A stretch of 64,000 nt of DNA from Pleionea sediminis (lineage in GTDB: Bacteria; Pseudomonadota; Gammaproteobacteria; Enterobacterales; Kangiellaceae). The notes beneath the pieces were generated by a model. It did no database searches, was not told where the DNA came from, and saw only the letters and a program-made list of their open reading frames with translations. This document shows positions 36,834 through 46,733 of the stretch, in pieces (within the stretch, counting starts at the first letter, position 1; the number at the start of each line of letters is the position of its first letter). The translations under genes and the position numbers were made by a program. Location: contig NZ_SUNB01000006.1 in NCBI RefSeq assembly GCF_007570825.1, positions 62,001 through 126,000 of the forward strand, written 5' to 3'.

Positions 36834-37625
36834 ATGTTTCGGTACCTAACTTTTTTCATTCTATGTTTATCTATTTTAAGTTGTGCGGTTTCTCCTACAG
36901 GGCAAAAACAGTTATTACTTTTTTCGGGTGATCAAATGTCACAAATGGGAATTACTGCTTATTCTCAAATGAAAGAGCAGCAGAAGGTTGTGTCGAACAA
37001 AAGAACATTAGAGTATGTTCGGTGTGTTACGAATAGGTTGTTGCAACATTTACCCAGCGAGCTGAAAGGTCAAACCTGGGAAGTGAATGTTTTTCAAGAT
37101 GACTCACCCAATGCTTTTGCTTTGCCAGGTGGTAAAATTGGTGTGCACACAGGTATGTTAGATACTGCTAATTCACCTGCAATGTTAGCGGCTGTCATCG
37201 GTCATGAAATAGGGCATGTTTGGGCGAACCATGGTAACGCCCGAATGAGCCAAACAGCATTGGCGCAGCAAGGCTTGCAACTCGTTTCTATTATTGCCGG
37301 TGAACCAACTCCCGAAAAGCAAATGGCACTCGGTGCCTTGGGACTAGCGACAAAAGGTGTGGTATTAAAATACAGTCGTAAGCATGAAAAAGAAGCTGAC
37401 TCATTGGGGGTGCGTTTGATGGCTCAAGCTGGATTTGATCCAAGTGAAGCGGTGACCTTATGGCAAAAAATGGCACAAATGAGCGAGGGATCGATGCCCG
37501 AGTTTTTATCAACTCATCCGTCGGAAGAGGCTCGTATTAAAAAGATAACCAGCCAATTAAAAAATGTTTTGCCGATGTATCAGCAAGCTATATCTTCAGG
37601 GCGAGCTCCTTTGTGTCGTCGTTGA
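36834..37625 (+). CDS. M48-family metalloprotease lipoprotein (LoiP/YggG-like)
   Basis: Predicted zinc protease attached to the outer membrane on the periplasmic side, of the kind involved in envelope protein quality control. The 263-residue protein has a lipoprotein signal with lipobox LSILSC (C17), the metal motif HEIGH (H124, E125, H128) and the third ligand in HEKEADSLG. DDSPNAFALPGGKIGVHTGML is the M48 core (read in two parts). AAAGGAA lies 6 bases before the ATG. It is not part of an obvious operon. Confidence 0.92.
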   Translation: MFRYLTFFILCLSILSCAVSPTGQKQLLLFSGDQMSQMGITAYSQMKEQQKVVSNKRTLEYVRCVTNRLLQHLPSELKGQTWEVNVFQDDSPNAFALPGGKIGVHTGMLDTANSPAMLAAVIGHEIGHVWANHGNARMSQTALAQQGLQLVSIIAGEPTPEKQMALGALGLATKGVVLKYSRKHEKEADSLGVRLMAQAGFDPSEAVTLWQKMAQMSEGSMPEFLSTHPSEEARIKKITSQLKNVLPMYQQAISSGRAPLCRR

Positions 37626-37694
37626 TTAGCGGGGCATTTTAAATGTTAAATTAAACTCTAATAGTGATAATAAATAATAAACTAGGAATAAACT

Positions 37695-38153
37695 ATGAAA
37701 TCAAATTCAAATAATATAATGCTTAGTGTTTGGGACGCAGACGGTACTCCTTTAGGTTCCTATTCAGATTCAACAAAAGGACTACCAGTGATTGACTTTC
37801 AATTTAAAACAAGTTTGTTAGACGATGGTGGGAGTAATGATTTTAATGATAAATACTCTCCTTGCGTAATTGTCACTGAACAAGGGCCGCATACGCCTAT
37901 GATGTTACAGCAGTATGCAGAAGGGAAAGATATAAAGAAGGTTGAAATTAAATTTTATACTCGAATTGGTGGTAAGAAGGAAAACTATAAAACATGGACA
38001 TTTGAAAACGTTAAAGTTGTTGAGCTGGAGCTAAATGATTTCGATGGAGATATGGAAACAGGTACACAAGTGTTAAGTTTTAATTTTTCGAAAGTAGAAA
38101 TGACATGCTTGAATAAGATGTTCAATGACAAGGATTATGACAGTCGAAAGTGA
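37695..38153 (+). CDS. Orphan Hcp-like protein (type VI secretion tube family)
   Basis: The 152-residue protein shows a beta-barrel pattern like Hcp: an early strand GLPVIDFQFKTSL, a central helix with SPCVIVTEQGPHTPMMLQQY, then EIKFYTRIGGKKENYKTWTF, ENVKVVELEL and VLSFNFSKVEMT, the last matching the common Hcp ending LNFSKV. There is no signal peptide. No other type VI gene is near, so it may be an exported Hcp homologue from a distant system, a cargo protein or a domesticated copy. Flanks are AT-rich without repeats. Confidence 0.7.
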   Translation: MKSNSNNIMLSVWDADGTPLGSYSDSTKGLPVIDFQFKTSLLDDGGSNDFNDKYSPCVIVTEQGPHTPMMLQQYAEGKDIKKVEIKFYTRIGGKKENYKTWTFENVKVVELELNDFDGDMETGTQVLSFNFSKVEMTCLNKMFNDKDYDSRK

Positions 38154-38362
38154 ATCTTATTTATGGGGCACTGACTGTAATTTAAACGAATAATATTTTG
38201 AAATAATGGTACTTCCATTTATTGAGCCAAATTCCATATTTAACATTCACTTAATCTCTTATATGCCTTTAAGTTAGGTCGACATATCTGGCGATTCGTT
38301 CCGAATCGTTTTTAAGTTCTCTAAGCTTTGCCCAAGTTTGTCATAAGAAAAGGCATTTGGGC

Positions 38363-40285
38363 ATGATTGCCAATTTACTTCAAGAATTTGCTGCGCCTCT
38401 TTCGACCGAGCAGGTCAACAAGGTGAAAGATGCGATCGGTGACCTCTCAATAGAACAGGTGAACTGGTTAAGCGGCTATCTGGCGGGATTAGCCGCGACG
38501 GGCTCTGCTGTTGGGCTAAAAGATGTGAGCGCGGTTGTCGGTCAGGCGGGGTCTCTTGAGCAGTCAAGTCAGTCTTTAGCTCAAAAATCAGCATTACAAA
38601 CTCCGACGTCGCAGCAAAAACAGCGAGTGGTAACTTCGACGATTTTATACGCCTCGCAAACGGGGAATGCGCGTGGTGTGGCAGAAAAGCTGTATCAATT
38701 TCTCTTACAAGCGAATAACAAAGCTGTTCTTGTCGATGTTGCAGATTACAACCCCAAGTTACTTAAAAAAGAACAGCGAGTATTTCTTATTACCAGTACT
38801 CATGGTGAAGGAGAGCCACCGGACGATGCCATCGAGCTTCACGAGTTTATCAATAGCAAGAAAGCGCCAGACTTATCGTCTTTGGAGTTTGCGGTGCTTT
38901 CGCTGGGCGACTCCAGTTACGAGTACTTTTGCCAGACTGGTAAAGACTTCGATGAGGCATTTGCTCGGTTGGGCGGAAAGCGGTTGTTTGATCGTGTGGA
39001 TTGCGATGTTGATTACTTAAATGAAACTCAAGCTTGGTCGAAGCAAGTTCTTGAACACCTTGAGCGAGAAAACAATTTAGCTGAATGCTCGACAAACGCT
39101 TCGGTGAACATTGCCACAGAGCAAGCTCCACACTTAAGGGTGGTGGAACCTGATAATTCTTCATTTGATAAGTTCAATCCTTACCCAGCCAAGGTATTGG
39201 ATGTTGTGTCGATAACAGCCAGCGGTTCGACAAAACCGACGCTGCATGTCGAAGTTGATCTAGAAGAATCAGGCCTCACTTATCAACCGGGAGATGCCTT
39301 GGGTGTTTGGCCTGTTAATCAGGATGAGTTAGTTAAGCAAACACTTAATGCGCTCTCTTTAGACGGAACTGTGGAAGTTACTGTGGGAGAAGAAACAAAG
39401 TCATTATTTGAAGCACTGAAGAATGACCTGGAGCTCACACAAGTAGGACCCCAGTTTGTTAGTTGGTTGGCTAATTTTAGTGGAAGTTCAGAATTAATCT
39501 CTATCGCTCAAGATAGAGCTAAGTTATCTAAATTTATCTTGAAGTTTCAAGTGCCTGAACTATTGGCTAAGTATTTTGATGTAGTAAGCCGTCCTTCCTT
39601 CGACGCCCAAACTTTTATATCGCAATTGCGCCGCATAACTCCTCGTCTGTATTCTATCGCCAGTAGTCAGGACGAAGTCGATGAAGAGGTGCACTTAACG
39701 GTTGGTCTGGTGCGAGAATTCCGTAATGGAAGCGAGCGTAATGGAGCCGCAAGTACATTGTTATCGCAGTTGCAAACAGATGATGTCGTCAAAGTCTTCG
39801 TCGAAAAAAATAAAAACTTCAAATTACCTGAGAACAGTAGCACCAAAATTATTATGGTAGGCGCTGGTACTGGAATAGCTCCCTATCGTGGATTTATGCA
39901 ACAACGTGCTGCCGATAATGCTGCCGGTAATAGTTGGCTGATATTCGGTAACCCACATTTTTCGACCGACTTTTTGTATCAGTTAGAATGGCAGCAATAT
40001 TTAAAAAAAGGCGTTCTATCAAAAATTGATTTAGCATTTTCTCGCGATCAGTCAGAAAAAGTATATGTGCAAGATAAAATTCGAGAGCATTCGAAAGCTA
40101 TTTATGAGTGGATTCAAGAGGGCGCTCACTTATACGTGTGTGGCAATAAAGATCGACTGGGGCAAGCAGTAGAAAATGCGTTTATTGAAGTACTCAAGAC
40201 TCAAGGTGATAAAACCGAAGAGCAAGCCAAAGCAACCCTGACTGAAATGAAAAAAGCGGGTCGTTATCAGAAGGACGTATACTAA
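38363..40285 (+). CDS. cysJ: Sulfite reductase flavoprotein subunit CysJ
   Basis: Passes electrons from NADPH through FAD and FMN to CysI for sulfite reduction to sulfide. I start at the ATG at 38363 (640 residues), with AAGG about 9 bases upstream, rather than the TTG at 38357. Domains: flavodoxin (about 95-235) with [15 protein letters not shown] and [13 protein letters not shown]-binding (about 270-490) with RLYSIASSQ and GAASTLL; NADPH-binding (about 495-640) with [18 protein letters not shown] and YVCGNK. The C-terminal RYQKDVY is typical. The stop overlaps cysI by one base. Confidence 0.95.
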   Translation: MIANLLQEFAAPLSTEQVNKVKDAIGDLSIEQVNWLSGYLAGLAATGSAVGLKDVSAVVGQAGSLEQSSQSLAQKSALQTPTSQQKQRVVTSTILYASQTGNARGVAEKLYQFLLQANNKAVLVDVADYNPKLLKKEQRVFLITSTHGEGEPPDDAIELHEFINSKKAPDLSSLEFAVLSLGDSSYEYFCQTGKDFDEAFARLGGKRLFDRVDCDVDYLNETQAWSKQVLEHLERENNLAECSTNASVNIATEQAPHLRVVEPDNSSFDKFNPYPAKVLDVVSITASGSTKPTLHVEVDLEESGLTYQPGDALGVWPVNQDELVKQTLNALSLDGTVEVTVGEETKSLFEALKNDLELTQVGPQFVSWLANFSGSSELISIAQDRAKLSKFILKFQVPELLAKYFDVVSRPSFDAQTFISQLRRITPRLYSIASSQDEVDEEVHLTVGLVREFRNGSERNGAASTLLSQLQTDDVVKVFVEKNKNFKLPENSSTKIIMVGAGTGIAPYRGFMQQRAADNAAGNSWLIFGNPHFSTDFLYQLEWQQYLKKGVLSKIDLAFSRDQSEKVYVQDKIREHSKAIYEWIQEGAHLYVCGNKDRLGQAVENAFIEVLKTQGDKTEEQAKATLTEMKKAGRYQKDVY

Positions 40286-42051
40286 TGTCAGACTCTAAAA
40301 CAACGGATATTTTCGAGAAAGAATTGCCTGAAGGGCTTGCAGAAAATGAATACATTAAAGATCGTTCGGACTATTTGCGAGGAACCATTAAAGAAAGCTT
40401 AGCCAATCCAGTAACCGGACAAGTTGCTATTGACGATCAACAGCTTATTAAGTTTCATGGTATTTATCAGCAAGACGATCGTGATTTAAGAAATGAAAGA
40501 CGTAAACAAAAACTAGAGCCTTTGTACAGTTTTATGCTTCGTGCACGCGTGCCTGGGGGGATAGCATCTCCAGCGCAATGGTTGACGATGGATAAAATCG
40601 CGTCTGATTTTGGTAACAACACCATTCGATTAACAACACGTCAAGCTTTCCAATTGCACGGTATTGTGAAAAATAATTTGCGGCCGACAATGCAGGCAAT
40701 GGACCAGGTTTTACTCGATTCAATCGCTGCGTGTGGTGATGTAAATAGAAACGTGATGTGCAATCCAAATCCTGTTGAATCTAAAGCACATCAAGAAGTC
40801 TATCAGTGGGCTGTTCGAATTAGCGAGCATTTATTGCCCAAAACTAAAGCCTATCACGAAATTTGGTTGAACGGTGAAAAGTACTCAACGAGTCTAAATG
40901 AAACCGCTGAGAAAACGGATGAGCCTATTTATGGAAAACATTATTTACCTAGAAAATTTAAAACGGTGGTTGCCATTCCTCCCTATAATGACGTTGACGT
41001 TTATGCTCACGATTTAGGATTTATCGCGATCATAAAAGAAGGACGATTATTGGGATTCAATGTGACCGTTGGTGGTGGAATGGGGATGTCTCATGGCGAT
41101 CCCGAAACGCATCCGCGTGTTGCTGATGTCATTGGTTTTTGTTTTCCGCAGCAAGTGTTAGCTGTCGCAGAGCAAGTAATAAAAATACAGCGAGATTATG
41201 GCAATCGTGTGCAACGAAAATTGGCTCGTTTCAAATATACGATTGCCAGCCGAGGGATTGACTGGTTCAAGGAGGAGCTGAACCATCGGCTTGGTTGGAA
41301 ACTATTAACCGAACAACCTTTTGAGTTTGTCAGCAACAGTGATCGTTATGGTTGGATTCAAGGTTACGATAGCCGTTGGCATTTAAATTTGTATATAGAG
41401 AACGGGCGTATAAAAGACGAGGGTGAATATCGATTGCGTACGGGACTTAGAGAAATTGCAAAAGTTCATACCGGGGACTTTCGTTTGACTGCCAACCAAA
41501 ACTTAATTATTGCCAATATTACAGAAGAAAATAAGTCTGTGATTGAACAGCTCGTTAACGAACATAAGATAAAAATTGGTGATGAAGTTTCTAAGCTTCG
41601 ACGTCATGCAATGGCGTGTGTTAGTTTACCAACGTGCAGTTTGGGAATGGCAGAAGCGGAGCGTTATATGCCTTCTTTGCTGGATCAAGTTGAGCTCTTA
41701 TTAGAAAAGCATGAGTTAAGCGAGCAACCGATTACAATGCGTATGACGGGATGTCCTAATGGCTGTGCAAGACCCTACCTTGCTGAAATAGGACTGGTTG
41801 GTAAAGGGCCGGGAAAATACAATTTATTTTTGGGTGCCGGTCATCATGGCGAGCGGCTGGGTGTTATTTATCGTGATAATATTGGTGAAAAAGATATTTT
41901 GTCATTACTCGATGAATTATTTTTCGATTATCGAAGTAATCGAAATAGTAATGAATTCTTTGGTGATTATTTAGTTCGAGTCGGTGTTGTTTCTCCTTCA
42001 TATACTGCTGCTGATTTTCATTTTGAACTTAAAACAGCAAAAGCCGTTTGA
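40285..42051 (+). CDS. cysI: Sulfite reductase haemoprotein subunit CysI
   Basis: Catalytic subunit with sirohaem and a [4Fe-4S] cluster that reduces sulfite by six electrons. The 588-residue chain has cluster cysteines C445 and C451 ([10 protein letters not shown]) and C490 and C494 ([11 protein letters not shown]), with the same spacing as E. coli CysI. Substrate-binding arginines lie in [15 protein letters not shown]. The length is close to the family norm. It is coupled to cysJ by a one-base overlap, and cysH follows. Confidence 0.96.
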   Translation: MSDSKTTDIFEKELPEGLAENEYIKDRSDYLRGTIKESLANPVTGQVAIDDQQLIKFHGIYQQDDRDLRNERRKQKLEPLYSFMLRARVPGGIASPAQWLTMDKIASDFGNNTIRLTTRQAFQLHGIVKNNLRPTMQAMDQVLLDSIAACGDVNRNVMCNPNPVESKAHQEVYQWAVRISEHLLPKTKAYHEIWLNGEKYSTSLNETAEKTDEPIYGKHYLPRKFKTVVAIPPYNDVDVYAHDLGFIAIIKEGRLLGFNVTVGGGMGMSHGDPETHPRVADVIGFCFPQQVLAVAEQVIKIQRDYGNRVQRKLARFKYTIASRGIDWFKEELNHRLGWKLLTEQPFEFVSNSDRYGWIQGYDSRWHLNLYIENGRIKDEGEYRLRTGLREIAKVHTGDFRLTANQNLIIANITEENKSVIEQLVNEHKIKIGDEVSKLRRHAMACVSLPTCSLGMAEAERYMPSLLDQVELLLEKHELSEQPITMRMTGCPNGCARPYLAEIGLVGKGPGKYNLFLGAGHHGERLGVIYRDNIGEKDILSLLDELFFDYRSNRNSNEFFGDYLVRVGVVSPSYTAADFHFELKTAKAV

Positions 42052-42079
42052 GTTTTTAAATGATAGGGATTATGTAGTC

Positions 42080-42811
42080 ATGACATTAAGCTGTGCAAAT
42101 TCGTTCTCTTCAACTGAGCTGGTTAATTCCTTTGACTTTGAGCAGGCAAATTATCAGTTACGCTCTATGCCAGCTTTACAGCGTATTGAATGGTGTTTTG
42201 AGTATTTACCCGGCAATCATATTTTAACGTCAAGTTTTGGCGCACAATCGGCAGTGAGTCTACATTTGTTGACTCGAGTTGATCCAAATATTTCTGTGGT
42301 GTTAATTGATACCGGTTATTTGTTTAAGGAAACGTATCAATTTATTGATCAATTGACAGAACAATTGAATTTAAATTTAATTGTCTTTCGCTCTTCAATA
42401 AGTCCGGCCTGGCAGGAAGCTCGATATGGTGAATTGTGGCAGCAAGGTGTTTCTGGAATAGAACAATACAATCGTTTGAATAAAGTCGAACCTTTACAAG
42501 GTGCCTTGAGTCAATTGCAAGCAGGTACCTGGTTTGCCGGTTTGCGACGTCAGCAATCATCAACTCGCCAACATATTGAATTGATACGACAACAAGAATC
42601 TCGGTTCAAAATTCATCCGATTGCTGACTGGACTACAAAAGATATGCATCGATATTTAACTGAACATCGATTGCCTTATCACCCGTTATGGGAGAAAGGC
42701 TATGTTTCTATCGGTGATGTGCATACGACGCGGCCGATTTCTGGTGAATTGGCGGAAGAAGACACACGATTTTTTGGGTTAAAAAGAGAGTGTGGTATTC
42801 ATGAGTTGTAA
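42080..42811 (+). CDS. cysH: PAPS reductase CysH
   Basis: Reduces 3'-phosphoadenylyl sulfate to sulfite with thioredoxin. The open frame extends back into cysI, but the ATG at 42080 gives 243 residues, as in E. coli. Motifs: LTSSFGAQSAVSLHLL (PP-loop), VLIDTGYLFKETYQF, GTWFAGLRRQQSSTR and the terminal KRECGIHEL with catalytic C238. The absence of the CC...CxxC cysteine pairs marks it as PAPS- rather than APS-specific. It ends the cysJIH operon. Confidence 0.93.
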   Translation: MTLSCANSFSSTELVNSFDFEQANYQLRSMPALQRIEWCFEYLPGNHILTSSFGAQSAVSLHLLTRVDPNISVVLIDTGYLFKETYQFIDQLTEQLNLNLIVFRSSISPAWQEARYGELWQQGVSGIEQYNRLNKVEPLQGALSQLQAGTWFAGLRRQQSSTRQHIELIRQQESRFKIHPIADWTTKDMHRYLTEHRLPYHPLWEKGYVSIGDVHTTRPISGELAEEDTRFFGLKRECGIHEL

Positions 42812-42883
42812 TTAAATATCAATTTACAATATTACGACCGGTTCTGAGACGGATAATGTTCGTCAAACGGCTCCTAAATGAGG

Positions 42884-42920
42884 TAAGATAGGTGAAAATG
42901 ATCATTCACCTATCTTATTT
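42884..42920 (+). terminator. Strong hairpin between cysH and the CNNM gene
   Basis: A perfect 13-bp stem TAAGATAGGTGAA/TTCACCTATCTTA with an 8-base loop, followed by only three T. It ends 10 bases before the next ATG, just in front of the ribosome site CGGAAG. It may be a weak terminator of cysJIH or an attenuator-like element of the downstream gene. Confidence 0.55.
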
Positions 42921-42929
42921 CGGAAGCGT

Positions 42930-44009
42930 ATGACGTTACTGATTATTTATCTTATTCTTGCCATTGGCGTATCTTTTGTTTGTTCCATTCTTGAAGCTGT
43001 CTTACTGTCTGTTAATGACTCTTATGTTGCGATGTTGGAATCTGATGGAAAGAGTTACGGTAAGTTATTACGTGCCATGAAAGACGACATCGATCGACCA
43101 TTGGCCACAATATTAAGTCTTAATACTATTGCGCATACTGTTGGTGCTGCAGGTGTTGGAGCTCAATCACAAGTCGTATTCGGGAATGCTTACTTGAGCA
43201 TTACTTCAGCGGTTTTAACTTTTTTGATTTTAATTTTCTCAGAAATCATTCCTAAAACTCTTGGGGCTCGATTTTGGCGAACTTTGGCTGGTCCGAGTGC
43301 GAAAACATTACAGATTTTAATGCTTTTGTTGGCTCCTTTAGTGTGGTTTTGTCAAAAGATTACAGGATTAATTGGAAGTGGTGGACATAGCATCAGTTTT
43401 ACTCGCGAAGAATTTGCCGCAATGGCCGACCGCGGCGCTGAGCAAGGTGTTCTAGAAGAAAATGAAGCAACGGCTTTTAAAAATATGGTGAAGTTTAAAT
43501 CGTTGTTTGCCAAAGACGTTATGACACCGAGGCCAGTAGTGGTTTCTTTTGATCGTTCAATGACCGTCGGGGATTCGATTGGTCAAATGGAAGGGTTGTA
43601 TTTTTCTCGCTTTCCAATTTACGGAGAGCATAAAGAAGACATCAAAGGATATGTGTTAAAGCACGATGTATTATTAGAAGCTGCACGAGGTAATAGTGAT
43701 AAGCCGTTAAACAGTTTAAAGCGCGATTTGTTAGCTGTAATCGATACAACGTTGCTCAAAGATTTGTTTGAAGAGTTGGTCGAACGTCATGAGCACTTGG
43801 CGGCATTGGTTGATGAATATGGTGGACTGACGGGTATAGTCACCATGGAAGATATCGTAGAAACTTTACTCGGTATGGAAATCATGGATGAAGTTGATGC
43901 AATTGAAGATATGCAATCACTTGCTCGTAAGCAATGGGAAAAACGTGCAAAACGAGTTGGGTTAAAAACGCCAGAAGATTCATTTGAGAATGCTCGAAAG
44001 ATCGAATAG
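42930..44009 (+). CDS. CNNM/DUF21 and CBS-domain membrane protein (CorB/C-like)
   Basis: Predicted Mg2+-related transporter of the CNNM family, sometimes mis-named hemolysin. The 359-residue protein has a DUF21 membrane domain (about 1-150, four helices, with FSEIIPKTLGARF as signature), a linker helix region with FTREEFAAMADRGAEQGVLEENE (read in two parts), and a CBS pair (about 195-320) with MTPRPVVVSFD and VDEYGGLTGIVTMEDIVETL. It lacks the C-terminal CorC_HlyC domain, so it is a shorter form. Transport is not proven by sequence. Confidence 0.87.
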   Translation: MTLLIIYLILAIGVSFVCSILEAVLLSVNDSYVAMLESDGKSYGKLLRAMKDDIDRPLATILSLNTIAHTVGAAGVGAQSQVVFGNAYLSITSAVLTFLILIFSEIIPKTLGARFWRTLAGPSAKTLQILMLLLAPLVWFCQKITGLIGSGGHSISFTREEFAAMADRGAEQGVLEENEATAFKNMVKFKSLFAKDVMTPRPVVVSFDRSMTVGDSIGQMEGLYFSRFPIYGEHKEDIKGYVLKHDVLLEAARGNSDKPLNSLKRDLLAVIDTTLLKDLFEELVERHEHLAALVDEYGGLTGIVTMEDIVETLLGMEIMDEVDAIEDMQSLARKQWEKRAKRVGLKTPEDSFENARKIE

Positions 44010-44539
44010 ATCACAAATTAGGAATTTTGTGATTCATAACCATCCGTATTAAACACTTCTGATTTATTTCCTCTTGGCGTTCAACTAAGAGCTTTCTTTA
44101 GGGAGATTTGAACGCCATGGTTTGCACAAAGCTCTTTCATCTTTATTCTCCAGCCCACTGAGACAGCACTTAAGTTTGTTCCTAGTTTTGGGATTATACA
44201 AGGGGGCCGGCAGACGCGTTATAAAATAGGTATTGAGTGAATGTATGTCGATATATAAGATAGATCCTCAGTATACAAGCAAAGATACTAAATTACTGTT
44301 CTGTTGATTGAATAATCTATACGAGGTATTTCGCTCCTAACCTAATAAGGTGTTTTTGATAAGTTTTCTGAATTTTGAATTTTTAGAAATGATAGGTTTT
44401 AAAAAAAAATCTATTACAAACCTTGAGCTATAAAGGAGTAGCAAAGCAAAAATTGTCAACTTTTACCGTGGAATCATTCTCTTTTTTTTCGGGTTTTAAG
44501 CTAAAGTAGAGATATACGTAAGTTTAAGAGGTATTACAC
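44010..44539. other. 530-base gap before the secreted protease
   Basis: It contains a perfect 10-bp inverted repeat TGGCGTTCAA/TTGAACGCCA at 44075-44117 with a 23-base loop that can partly pair with itself, and an AT-rich half (44220-44539) with A- and T-runs. Neither strand holds a supported coding frame. The region just before 44540 has AAGAGG as ribosome site for the GTG start. It could hold a regulated promoter or a small RNA; nothing more can be said. Confidence 0.45.
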
Positions 44540-46273
44540 GTGACTAAGTACGTTTCAATTTTATTCTTTCTAGTGGGATTTATAGTTTTAAATCCCTCCA
44601 GTTCTTATGCGGAAGTTATTTCTTCTGTCGAAAAGATGTCATATCAGGATCGACCATTTTCGCTGAAATACAAATCATCGATTGCCAACGAATATCGTTT
44701 TGAATTGCCTAGAGTGGATGTCGAGCGAAATATGGCAAAGGCTCTTGATACAAAGCGCGGCCAAGGCCCGTACTTATTTGCTGAACCCTATTATCCGGCA
44801 AAGTCGAGACTGGACGATATTCGCTGGACTGAAGTATCAGGAACGTCTGTTTGGCGCATTCGATTCAGTTCTCCTAATGCAAAATCTTTGAATATTGGAT
44901 TAACTGATTTATTTTTACCCCAAGATGCAAAAGTTTATTTTTATACGCCAGACGGCTCTCAAATAACCAGATTTGATGAACGCTCTAACAAAAGTCATGG
45001 TCAACTTTGGACTCCGGCCTTTCACTCCAATGAGCTTATTATGGAGCTTAATGTCCCCAGTCATTTGCAAAAATACGTGACTTTCAATATTAAGTCAGTG
45101 AACCAGGGATTCAGAAGTATTAAGCCTTCGGCAATGGAGAAGTCGGGTGATTGTAATATTAATGTAATCTGTCCGGTTGCTGATGATTGGCGTAACGAAA
45201 TCCGTGCGGTTGCACGCATATTAATTAATGGTAGCGGATTGTGTACAGGTACTTTGGTAAATAACGTTGCGGGTGACAATACGCCTTATTTCTTGTCGGC
45301 AAATCACTGCGGAATTACTAATAGCACGGCATCTACCATCGTATTCTATTGGAATTTTGAGACTTCTCAATGCAATATGAATACGGATGTCGCCGATGGC
45401 AGTTTAACTCAGTTCCAGTCGGGCTCAACATTCCGAGCGCGCTCAGAACCTTCTGACTTTTCTTTAGTGGAACTCGACTCAAATCCAGAAGCAGCTTTTA
45501 ATGTGCACTTTGCCGGCTGGGATGCTACCGATACAACGCCAAATTCAGTGGTGGCGATTCATCACCCCTCGGGCGATGAAAAACGCATCAGCTTTGAAAA
45601 TGATACTCTGACTATTACGTCATATGGAGAAAACGCTACTAATCCGAATGGAACGCATTTTCGAGTGGGCGCTTGGGATTTGGGAACAACCGAAGGTGGT
45701 TCTTCAGGCTCTGCAATTTGGAACTCCGATAAGCGTGTCGTTGGTACCCTACATGGCGGTTTGGCGGCATGTTCTGCGCCTAATGATCCTGACTGGTATG
45801 GTCGAGTTTCTGTTCAATGGCTAGGCGGCGGAACAGCTTCAACTCAGCTAAAGGCGTGGCTTGATCCAGACGATACTGGTGTTCTTTCTTTGGACGGTTT
45901 TGATGGCTGTGATGCACCAACCGGTACGGTAACATTGTCCAGTTCGGCGATAAATGTTGGCGATGAAGTGACAGGCACGGTTGATGCGACAGGTGGATCG
46001 GGTGCAGGATACACTTACAGTTGGGATTTCAATAATGATGGTACAGAGGACGGAACTGGCACTTCTGCTGCATTTACTTATTCTAGTGCCTATAGCGGTA
46101 ACGTTATTGTTCGTGTTACAGATGGCGCTGGTTGTAAGTCAGTCGCTGTAGCATCCATAGTTGTCACAGGAAACTCAACCGGTGGTGGTTCTTCTGGCGG
46201 CGGTGGTTCATTAACCGGCCTCGTATTATTATTGTTGGCCAGAGCTTTCTTTATTCGACGTTACAATAAATAA
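44540..46273 (+). CDS. Secreted lysyl-endopeptidase-like serine protease with PKD domain and GlyGly-CTERM tail
   Basis: Predicted exported trypsin-like protease of 577 residues. Order: signal peptide (1-24, ending SYAE), pro-region (about 25-200), catalytic domain (about 205-450) starting GDCNINVICP with H256 (LSANHCG), D306 (PSDFSLVEL) and S389 (GGSSGSAIW), a PKD domain (about 455-545, YSWDFNNDGTEDGTGT), then a Gly/Ser linker, a hydrophobic helix LTGLVLLLLARAFF and a basic end RRYNK. The sequence around the triad matches Achromobacter/Lysobacter lysyl endopeptidase. The tail fits GlyGly-CTERM, which is cut by rhombosortase after type II secretion. The start is a GTG. Confidence 0.9.
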   Translation: MTKYVSILFFLVGFIVLNPSSSYAEVISSVEKMSYQDRPFSLKYKSSIANEYRFELPRVDVERNMAKALDTKRGQGPYLFAEPYYPAKSRLDDIRWTEVSGTSVWRIRFSSPNAKSLNIGLTDLFLPQDAKVYFYTPDGSQITRFDERSNKSHGQLWTPAFHSNELIMELNVPSHLQKYVTFNIKSVNQGFRSIKPSAMEKSGDCNINVICPVADDWRNEIRAVARILINGSGLCTGTLVNNVAGDNTPYFLSANHCGITNSTASTIVFYWNFETSQCNMNTDVADGSLTQFQSGSTFRARSEPSDFSLVELDSNPEAAFNVHFAGWDATDTTPNSVVAIHHPSGDEKRISFENDTLTITSYGENATNPNGTHFRVGAWDLGTTEGGSSGSAIWNSDKRVVGTLHGGLAACSAPNDPDWYGRVSVQWLGGGTASTQLKAWLDPDDTGVLSLDGFDGCDAPTGTVTLSSSAINVGDEVTGTVDATGGSGAGYTYSWDFNNDGTEDGTGTSAAFTYSSAYSGNVIVRVTDGAGCKSVAVASIVVTGNSTGGGSSGGGGSLTGLVLLLLARAFFIRRYNK

Positions 46274-46288
46274 AAAAAGGGTTGTGTG

Positions 46289-46657
46289 ATGTATCGTTAT
46301 CTTTTAATGGTGTTGTTGAGTACGTTGTTGTTGGGTTGTAAACACATGGAATCTGATGATCAAGGTACCAGCGAAATGAAGGGTGCTTATATTAAGATCT
46401 TTAACTCTGAAAATAAGAGTTTGATCTCATTGACGAATCCTGAAGACGTTATGCCCATTATAAAAATGATCGAGCAACGAGAAAAAGTGCTGTTAAAACG
46501 GTTGCCTATTTTTACTCATACGCTTGAAGTTTTTGACGGCAAGACGACTGCAACGTGGGAGTTCGTTGGTGAAGGTATCATTCAACCAACAAATATTAAA
46601 GGAACCGATTTGCAAAGAATCAGTTCGCCAGAATTGATAACGAAACATCTGAAATAA
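46289..46657 (+). CDS. Small lipoprotein of unknown function
   Basis: A 122-residue protein with a lipoprotein signal MYRYLLMVLLSTLLLGC (lipobox Cys at 17). The mature part is mixed charged, with YIKIFNSENKSLISL and LEVFDGKTTATWEFVGEG, probably a small alpha/beta or beta-sandwich domain. I chose the ATG at 46289 over the GTG at 46286. It starts 15 bases after the protease gene and may be co-transcribed, so a chaperone or inhibitor role is possible but unproven. No family recognised. Confidence 0.75.
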   Translation: MYRYLLMVLLSTLLLGCKHMESDDQGTSEMKGAYIKIFNSENKSLISLTNPEDVMPIIKMIEQREKVLLKRLPIFTHTLEVFDGKTTATWEFVGEGIIQPTNIKGTDLQRISSPELITKHLK

Positions 46658-46669
46658 GCCTTTAGTTTT

Positions 46670-46693
46670 CCACCTCTACTCGGGTAGGGGTGG
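46670..46693. other. Hairpin between convergent genes
   Basis: CCACCTCTAC and GTAGGGGTGG form a 10-bp stem with one G-U pair and a TCGG tetraloop, midway between two convergent stops. No T-run follows on either strand, so terminator activity is doubtful. Confidence 0.45.
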
Positions 46694-46733
46694 ATTCACT
46701 CAGTTATCGAATTTTTTATTCCCTGGTTGTACT

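Noticed and set aside
41984-42079. Longer N-terminus for CysH
   Set aside because: It would overlap the end of cysI by a wide margin and add an unrelated hydrophobic stretch; the ATG at 42080 gives the family length.
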